The notes under the pieces are model-generated. The model had not been told where the DNA came from. It made no database searches and saw only the letters and a program-made list of their open reading frames with translations. DNA of 47,740 bases, taken from the NCBI GenBank assembly GCA_964551195.1, contig CAZKBI010000006.1, forward strand, positions 1 to 47,740. The letters run 5' to 3'. This stretch comes from CAYZPB01 sp964551195 (GTDB lineage Bacteria; Bacillota; Bacilli; Tepidibacillales; Tepidibacillaceae). Position numbers and translations under genes: made by a program. Shown here in pieces: positions 42,176 to 47,740 of this stretch (within the stretch, counting starts at the first letter, position 1; every line of letters begins with the position of its first letter).

Positions 42176-44857
42176 ATGAAACAGATTGATAGAGCTCACG
42201 CGAGCTTATGCGTAGATGATAAAGACTATAATTATTACTCACTCCCGAAATTTGCAGAGGCGATGGGCAAAGACTTTTCTCGTCTGCCTCTTTCTATCAA
42301 GATTTTATTAGAGGCTGCTCTACGCCATTACGATGGCAAGGCAATTACTGAGCAACATATTGAACAGCTAACAAATTGGGGTGACAGCGAGTTAACAAGG
42401 ACGGAGATACCTTTTATTCCTGCACGCATTATCCTGCAGGATTTTACTGGCGTTCCGGCTGTAGTTGACCTTGCTTCGATGCGTGAAGCAATGCGAGAAC
42501 AAGGCGGAGATCCACATAAAATCAACCCAATTATTCCTGTTGATTTAGTAATTGACCACTCCTTGATGGTTGACCGGTCTGCAAGTGAAGAGGCCTTTGA
42601 ATTTAATCTGGATTCAGAATTTGCGCGCAACCAGGAGCGCTATAAGTTTCTGCGTTGGGCACAGGAAGCCTTTAGTAATTTTCGTGTAATTCCACCGGGG
42701 ACGGGGATTATTCATCAGGTTAACCTGGAGTATTTAGCGGATGTAGTAGTTCGTCAGGTGCAAGAAGATGGCAAGACGCTGATTTATCCGGACACGCTGG
42801 TTGGCACCGATTCACATACGACAATGATTAATGGCCTTGGAGTACTTGGCTGGGGCGTTGGTGGTATTGAGGCGGAGGCAGGGATGTTAGGACAGCCGCT
42901 CTATTTTGTAGCGCCGGAGGTTGTTGGTTGTAAATTGACTGGCAAATTGGCAGAGGGTGTCACGGCGACAGACCTCGCTTTAACTGTTGTTGAACTTCTG
43001 CGAAAGAAAAACGTTGTCGGCAAAATCGTCGAGTTCTATGGCGACGGTTTAGATGAGATGAGCCTGGAGGATCGCGCGACGGTGGCCAATATGGCGCCAG
43101 AGTACGGCGCAACGATGGGCTATTTTCCGGTAGATGAGGAAACGCTGAACTATCTTTTGTTAACTGGACGCGACGAAGAGTTAGTTGAGCTAGTTGAGCG
43201 TTACTATAAAGAACAAGAACTATTCCGACCGCAGGTTGAGGGGCTGGTTGATTATTCGGAGTTGGTCGAACTTGATCTGGAAACGGTTGAACCAAGTATC
43301 GCCGGACCCAAAAGACCGCAGGACCGCATTGAGCTATCAGCGGTCAAAACAGATTGGGAACGCACGCACCCTGAGCTTAAGAAAGTGGTTAGTGCCGCTA
43401 AAAAGACTGGAGTGGATCAAGAGAGCGATCCGGTAGTTGATGGATCAATAGCGATAGCAGCGATTACTAGTTGCACTAACACGTCTAATCCAAGTGCTAT
43501 GATCGCAGCTGGCTTAGTTGCTAAACGTGCTCTTGAACTCGGCTTACAGAGCGCACCGCATGTCAAAACCTCGCTAACTCCTGGCTCACGCGTTGTTGGC
43601 GATTATCTAGAAAGTGCTAAGCTGATAGAGCCTCTGGCAGAACTTGGTTTTCAGATTGTTGGCTATGGCTGCGCTACCTGTATTGGTAATAGTGGACCAC
43701 TTGCTGATGAGGTGAATCGAGCGATTACAGAGCGCGACCTAACAGTAGCCTCAGTAATATCAGGTAATCGAAATTTCGAGGGTCGCGTTCATCCCTTGGT
43801 GAAGGCTAACTATTTAGCGTCGCCACCGCTTGTAGTTATCTACGCGCTTGCTGGACGTATTGATATTGATTTAACGACGGAAGCTGTAGCCTATAATGCC
43901 GAGGGTGAGGCTATTTACATGAAAGACCTCTGGCCGACTAGTCAAGAGATAGCAAGCACTTTAAAAAGTGCAGTGAATCCTGCGGTTTTCAAAAAGCAAT
44001 ACTCTGATATATTTAAGGCTAACCCACTCTGGAACCAGATTGATGTGACGAAGAGCGAACTTTATAATTGGGATAAAAACTCAACTTATATTCAGAACCC
44101 GCCGTTTTTCGCAGAGCTAGACGAGAGTAGTAAAGAATCCAAGCAAACAGGCGATATTATTAATGCGCGTATTCTAGCTATGTTTGGTGATTCAGTAACA
44201 ACAGATCATATTTCTCCGGCAGGCAATATCGCGAAGGACAGCCCGGCAGGGCGTTATTTGCTGGCGGCGGGCGTGAGCGAAAGTGAGTTTAACTCCTATG
44301 GCTCTCGACGCGGCAATCATCAGGTGATGATGCGGGGGACTTTTGCAAATATTCGGATTCGTAATAAAATAGTTCCAGAAATTGTTGGAGGTATGACTAA
44401 GTATCTTCCGACTGGTGAAGTAATGTCGGTTTATGATGCTGCAATGCGTTATCAAAAAGACGATACACCGCTAGTTATTCTAGCCGGCAAAGAGTATGGA
44501 ACGGGCAGCTCGCGTGATTGGGCGGCGAAGGGGCCGCGGCTACTTGGAGTGAAGGCAGTAATTGCTGAGAGTTTTGAACGAATTCATCGCAGCAATCTTG
44601 TCGGTATGGGAATTCTGCCCCTGGAATTAGCAGGTAATCAGAGTTGGGAAGAACACGCTTTGACTGGCGAAGAGTCTATTACAATCAGAGGACTTGACCA
44701 AGAATTAACACCACAGAAGAAAGTTGTAATTGAGATTGGGAGAGCTGATGGAACAGTGCTGGAGCTACCAGCAATTCTGCGACTAGACAGCATTGTCGAT
44801 ATTGAATATTACCTAAATGGCGGTATCCTGCAGACAGTACTGGAAAATCTGAAATAA
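42176..44857 (+). CDS. acnA: Aconitate hydratase (AcnA type)
   Basis: A 4Fe-4S enzyme interconverting citrate and isocitrate. The 893-residue chain is of AcnA/IRP type. Cluster cysteines are in ITSCTNTSNPSA and GYGCATCIGNSGPL; LVGTDSHTTMINGLGV and the swivelling domain NSYGSRRGNHQVMMRGTF (short quote) are present, with KEYGTGSSRDWAAKG near the end. AAAGGAAG precedes the ATG, only 12 nt after eno, so it is probably the last gene of the glycolytic operon, an unusual place. No citrate synthase or isocitrate dehydrogenase is seen in the window. Confidence 0.97.
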   Translation: MKQIDRAHASLCVDDKDYNYYSLPKFAEAMGKDFSRLPLSIKILLEAALRHYDGKAITEQHIEQLTNWGDSELTRTEIPFIPARIILQDFTGVPAVVDLASMREAMREQGGDPHKINPIIPVDLVIDHSLMVDRSASEEAFEFNLDSEFARNQERYKFLRWAQEAFSNFRVIPPGTGIIHQVNLEYLADVVVRQVQEDGKTLIYPDTLVGTDSHTTMINGLGVLGWGVGGIEAEAGMLGQPLYFVAPEVVGCKLTGKLAEGVTATDLALTVVELLRKKNVVGKIVEFYGDGLDEMSLEDRATVANMAPEYGATMGYFPVDEETLNYLLLTGRDEELVELVERYYKEQELFRPQVEGLVDYSELVELDLETVEPSIAGPKRPQDRIELSAVKTDWERTHPELKKVVSAAKKTGVDQESDPVVDGSIAIAAITSCTNTSNPSAMIAAGLVAKRALELGLQSAPHVKTSLTPGSRVVGDYLESAKLIEPLAELGFQIVGYGCATCIGNSGPLADEVNRAITERDLTVASVISGNRNFEGRVHPLVKANYLASPPLVVIYALAGRIDIDLTTEAVAYNAEGEAIYMKDLWPTSQEIASTLKSAVNPAVFKKQYSDIFKANPLWNQIDVTKSELYNWDKNSTYIQNPPFFAELDESSKESKQTGDIINARILAMFGDSVTTDHISPAGNIAKDSPAGRYLLAAGVSESEFNSYGSRRGNHQVMMRGTFANIRIRNKIVPEIVGGMTKYLPTGEVMSVYDAAMRYQKDDTPLVILAGKEYGTGSSRDWAAKGPRLLGVKAVIAESFERIHRSNLVGMGILPLELAGNQSWEEHALTGEESITIRGLDQELTPQKKVVIEIGRADGTVLELPAILRLDSIVDIEYYLNGGILQTVLENLK

Positions 44858-44869
44858 TATATTTATTAC

Positions 44870-44898
44870 TTGAACTTTACTTTCTTTTATGATAAATT
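44870..44898 (+). promoter_or_regulatory. Possible secG promoter
   Basis: TTGAAC (44870-44875) and TAAATT (44893-44898) lie 17 bp apart between acnA and secG. The -10 is a weak match. Confidence 0.4.
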
Positions 44899-44930
44899 AT
44901 CTATGTTACCCAAATGGGAGGTGTAATACT

Positions 44931-45164
44931 GTGACAATTTTCTTTACGGTCTTATTAATATTGGTTTCAGTGGGATTGATTGCGACTGTATTATTGCAAT
45001 CAGGAAAGAGTGCTGGTCTATCTGGTAGTATCGGTGGGGGTGCTGAGCAGCTTTTTGGTAAGCAGAAAGCGCGTGGTATGGACGCTCTACTTGAGAAAGT
45101 GACAATCGGCCTAGCAGTCACCTTTATTATATTATCTGTTGTTGTAGCTTTCTTAGTTCAGTAA
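44931..45164 (+). CDS. secG: Protein translocase subunit SecG
   Basis: A small subunit of the SecYEG channel that helps SecA-driven translocation. It is 77 residues with two membrane helices (about 2-23 and 53-75) joined by the conserved loop LLQSGKSAGLSGSIGGGAEQ. I start at GTG 44931 because GGGAGG (44916-44921) lies 9 nt upstream; an upstream in-frame ATG at 44889 would add 14 non-conserved residues. It heads the widespread secG-rnr-smpB order. Confidence 0.95.
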   Translation: MTIFFTVLLILVSVGLIATVLLQSGKSAGLSGSIGGGAEQLFGKQKARGMDALLEKVTIGLAVTFIILSVVVAFLVQ

Positions 45165-45226
45165 ACTAGGTTAAGTTAAACAATGATTATATATAATTAG
45201 ATCAATCAATATAATATAAAGAAATA

Positions 45227-45254
45227 AAACAGTAAGGGAGCTTACTGTTTTTTT
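45227..45254 (+). terminator. Intrinsic terminator after secG
   Basis: A 10-bp perfect stem (45227-45236 with 45241-45250) and a GGAG loop, followed by four further T (seven in a row). The rest of the 195-bp secG-rnr gap is A/T-rich with no gene; a small CGACG/CGTCG hairpin (45323-45343) lies just before the rnr ribosome site. Confidence 0.85.
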
Positions 45255-45359
45255 GTGTTAATTACTGTAATTTTGCTGCTTATCAGTTATTATTAAGGTA
45301 GAGTACTGATTTAGTCAATAACGACGCAAAAAATAAAACGTCGAAAAGGAATGATATAT

Positions 45360-47291
45360 ATGGATCCGACTAAGGAACTGACAAAAGAAAAAATAATGGA
45401 CTATATGCGCAATGAGAGCTATAAGCCACTTAATACTAAGGAGCTGGAGCAAGTCTTCGCAATTAAAGGCGCAGCTCAATTTAAGTTTTTCACCAAACTG
45501 CTCAATCAGTTAGAAAGTAGCGGCGAAATAGTGCGTACGCGGACTAATAACTATGGCTTGCCGGAGCGGATGAACCTGATACGAGGACGTCTGCAGGGTC
45601 ATGCCAAAGGCTTCGGTTTCCTCATTCCTGATGATGTGAGTGAACCGGATGTTTATATATCCGAGAAGGACATGAATGGTGCGATGAATGGTGACCGCTT
45701 GTTGGTGCGACTAAACAATAAAAGCGCAGGCTCTCGCCCCGAGGGAGAAGTAATCCGCATCTTGACACGCGCCAACACGGAGGTTGTTGGTCGGTATAGC
45801 GGAGGTGTACAGTACGGTTTTGTTATACCGGACGACAAAAGGATTTCCCGCGATATTTTTATCCCACGTGGACAGATGAAAGGCGCGGTTGAAGGCAGTA
45901 AAGTGGTTGTTAAGATTACTAAATATGCAGATGACCGCAAGAACTGCGAGGGCGAGATTGTTGAGGTGCTGGGGCATCGCAATGATCCTGGTGTTGACAT
46001 TCTGTCGATTATTCGCAAATACTCTCTGCCGGAGGGCTTTACTAAGGAGGCNNNNNNNNNNNNNNNNNNNNNNNNNNNNNNNNNNNNNNNNNNNNNNNNN
46101 NNNNNNNNNNNNNNNNNNNNNNNNNNNNNNNNNNNNNNNNNNNNNNNNNNNAAGATTACCTCGCATAAGATTTTCAAAAGTGTAATCAAAAGTCACAAAC
46201 GAATGACCTATGATAATGTACGAATGATTCTTATTGATCAGGATGCAGAGACGTGTGCTGAATATGCGGAATATGTTGATAAACTCAGATTAATGCAGGA
46301 TTTAGCGCTTAAGTTACGTGGTAAGAGAATTGAAGCTGGGGCGATTGATTTTGATTTCGATGAGATTAAAATCATTGTTGATGAGGCTGGTAAGCCGACG
46401 GATATTGTGCGCGTAGAACGCTCAATTGCTGAGCAGCTGATTGAGGAGTTCATGTTGGTTACTAATAAGACAATAGCTCAACATTACTACCAGTTGCAGA
46501 CACCATTTCTCTACCGTGTGCATGAAGATCCTGATCCAGATAAGCTGATGAGCTTCGCTGAGTTCCTGAGCACTTTGGGTTATCGTGCCCCAGGACTTAC
46601 AACCGATACTCATCCGCGGGTATTGCAGGGTATACTGAAAAAGATTAAAGGTACACCAGAAGAAACAATTATTAGCACGCTCTTGCTTCGTTCCATGAAG
46701 CAGGCGCGCTATCACCATGAGCCTTTAGGGCATTTTGGTTTATCGACAAAATATTATTCGCATTTCACATCACCAATTCGCCGCTACCCAGATCTGCAAA
46801 TTCATCGGATTATCAGCGAGTCATTAGATAAAGGGAAGTTATCTGCTGGGCGGGTAGAGTTTTTGCAGGGGATTATGCCGGAAGTTGCTGTGCATTCCTC
46901 CGAGCGTGAACGAATTGCTGTTGATGCTGAACGCGAAACAGATGACCTGAAGAAGGCTGAGTACATGCTTGACAAAATCGGCGAGGAGTACGATGGCATT
47001 ATTACTAGTGTTACCTCCTTTGGAATGTTCGTTGAGTTGGAGAATCTGATTGAAGGGTTGGTGCATGTTAGCTACTTGACGGATGACTATTATCGCTACA
47101 ATGATAAATTACACGCCTTGGTTGGTGAACGAACAGCGAAGGTCTATCGCATTGGTGATCCGATAAGTGTGCGCGTTGTAAAGGTAAATATCGATGATTA
47201 TACGATCGATTTCGAAGTTGTTGGTCTTGATGGCGTAGGTAAAAACAAGACAGCTAAAAAGAATGCGCCAAGAAAGAAAGGGCATAAATAG
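45360..47291 (+). CDS. rnr: Ribonuclease R (catalytic region lost in assembly gap)
   Basis: A processive 3'-5' exoribonuclease that degrades structured RNA and acts with SmpB/tmRNA in ribosome rescue. The N-terminus (about 1-75) is a winged-helix segment, followed by cold-shock-type domains (GRLQGHAKGFGFLIPDD, VVGRYSGGVQYGFVIPDDK). After the gap come RNB residues (KSHKRMTYDNVRMIL, HFGLSTKYYSHFTSPIRRYP), an S1 domain (YDGIITSVTSFGMFVELE), and a basic tail. The catalytic aspartate cluster is not seen because it falls in the 100-N gap. From family length, roughly 120 residues should be missing, more than 100 nt can encode. I start at ATG 45360, 9 nt after AAAAGGA; ATG 45351 abuts that site. smpB follows directly. 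Confidence 0.94.
   Translation: MDPTKELTKEKIMDYMRNESYKPLNTKELEQVFAIKGAAQFKFFTKLLNQLESSGEIVRTRTNNYGLPERMNLIRGRLQGHAKGFGFLIPDDVSEPDVYISEKDMNGAMNGDRLLVRLNNKSAGSRPEGEVIRILTRANTEVVGRYSGGVQYGFVIPDDKRISRDIFIPRGQMKGAVEGSKVVVKITKYADDRKNCEGEIVEVLGHRNDPGVDILSIIRKYSLPEGFTKEXXXXXXXXXXXXXXXXXXXXXXXXXXXXXXXXXXKITSHKIFKSVIKSHKRMTYDNVRMILIDQDAETCAEYAEYVDKLRLMQDLALKLRGKRIEAGAIDFDFDEIKIIVDEAGKPTDIVRVERSIAEQLIEEFMLVTNKTIAQHYYQLQTPFLYRVHEDPDPDKLMSFAEFLSTLGYRAPGLTTDTHPRVLQGILKKIKGTPEETIISTLLLRSMKQARYHHEPLGHFGLSTKYYSHFTSPIRRYPDLQIHRIISESLDKGKLSAGRVEFLQGIMPEVAVHSSERERIAVDAERETDDLKKAEYMLDKIGEEYDGIITSVTSFGMFVELENLIEGLVHVSYLTDDYYRYNDKLHALVGERTAKVYRIGDPISVRVVKVNIDDYTIDFEVVGLDGVGKNKTAKKNAPRKKGHK
46052..46151. other. Assembly gap (100 N) inside rnr
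   Basis: Exactly 100 N, a placeholder of unknown true length. It lies within the RNB catalytic domain of RNase R; both flanks read in the same rnr frame by coincidence of the placeholder length. Confidence 0.98.
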
Positions 47292-47740
47292 ATGAGTGAA
47301 AAAGGAATTAAGGTAGTAGCCACGAACAAAAAGGCCTATCATGAATATTTTATCGAGGAGACCTATGAGGCAGGGATTGTGTTGACGGGGACAGAGATAA
47401 AATCAATTCGTGCTGGCAAAGCCAATCTAAAGGATAGCTTTGCGAGGATTAGTCAGGGCGAGGCCTATCTGCACAACATGCATATTAGTCCTTTTGAGCC
47501 GGGGAATCGCTTTAACCATGAGCCGACGCGTGCGCGTAAACTGCTGCTACATAAAGGCGAAATCGATAAGCTGATTGGGCTGACTAAGGAGAAGGGCTAC
47601 GCTTTAGTGCCGACTAAAATGTATTTAAAGAATGGCTTTGCTAAGGTAGAAATCGCACTCGCAAAAGGGAAGAAACTTTACGACAAGCGTGCAACCGTGG
47701 CGAAGCGTGATTCTGACCGTGAGATTGCGCGGGCTTTGCG
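47292..47740 (+). CDS. smpB: SsrA-binding protein SmpB (partial at right edge)
   Basis: SmpB binds tmRNA and guides it to stalled ribosomes for trans-translation. The 149 visible residues start MSEKGIKVVATNKKAYHEY and include GIVLTGTEIKSIRAGKANL, HISPFEPGNRFNHEP and the C-terminal KKLYDKRATVAKRDSDRE. Family length is about 150-160, so only a few residues lie beyond the window. It starts right after the rnr stop. The ssrA gene often follows and may lie just outside. Confidence 0.96.
   Translation, partial: MSEKGIKVVATNKKAYHEYFIEETYEAGIVLTGTEIKSIRAGKANLKDSFARISQGEAYLHNMHISPFEPGNRFNHEPTRARKLLLHKGEIDKLIGLTKEKGYALVPTKMYLKNGFAKVEIALAKGKKLYDKRATVAKRDSDREIARAL

Noticed and set aside
46052..46151. 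rnr as a truncated or catalytically dead gene
   Set aside because: The missing part coincides with a placeholder gap of unknown size.
1..47740. CRISPR array, insertion sequence, prophage, toxin-antitoxin or defence genes
   Set aside because: I found no regularly spaced repeats, transposase, integrase, phage or defence-type proteins on either strand; nearly every base belongs to housekeeping genes.

Overview
The window looks like a chromosomal segment of a low-to-mid-GC Gram-positive bacterium (Bacillota). I cannot resolve the genus from sequence alone. The reasons are good AGGAGG-type ribosome sites, TTG and GTG starts, a T-box leader, WhiA/YvcK/RapZ, a BioY-type transporter, a LiaF-like protein, and a gene order that follows the Bacillus hpf-secA-prfB-ftsEX-ctp-uvrBA-lgt-trxB-rapZ-yvcK-whiA-clpP-tRNA-Arg-pgk-tpiA-gpmI-eno-secG-rnr-smpB backbone (recalled from general knowledge, not searched). 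The content is mostly housekeeping. I see no CRISPR array, insertion sequence, prophage or obvious defence system. Two runs of exactly 100 N (3375-3474 and 46052-46151) are assembly gaps. Each interrupts a gene, so apparent reading frames across them are artefacts. Layout: 1-162 is the end of hpf with a strong terminator. 283-4298 holds a large fused ATPase/permease ABC transporter convergent with a LiaF/DUF4097-like membrane protein; this module sits between hpf and secA. 4468-9882 is secA, prfB (with its programmed +1 frameshift) and a split transketolase. 9901-10189 is a promoter, T-box leader and terminator, followed by a second promoter and the arginine genes argC-argJ-argB-argD-argF, then argG-argH behind a probable separate promoter, then bioY. 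Together argCJBDFGH encode the acetylated route from glutamate to arginine using the ArgJ acetyl cycle; carAB and argR are not in the window. 19099-23517 is a cell-envelope block (ftsE, ftsX, a secreted coiled-coil M23 peptidase, an S41 processing peptidase), followed by uvrB-uvrA. 28448-36068 carries a small PspC protein, lgt, a hexapeptide acyltransferase, a PHP phosphatase, trxB, then rapZ-yvcK-whiA-cysK. clpP and a tRNA-Arg(CCG) lie on the minus strand with clear promoters. 37280-44857 is a lower-glycolysis operon (pgk, tpiA, gpmI, eno) without gapA, continuing into aconitase. The window ends with secG, rnr (catalytic centre hidden by the second gap) and nearly all of smpB. The most interesting points are regulatory and structural rather than a new system. 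The T-box in front of the arginine operon has a specifier position that does not read as an arginine codon. The argC and argG promoters share a palindromic -10 region. There is a possible small RNA with an anti-Shine-Dalgarno-like segment between trxB and rapZ. CysK, and to a lesser degree ArgC, carry small-residue-rich insertions, the one in CysK being very GC-rich.
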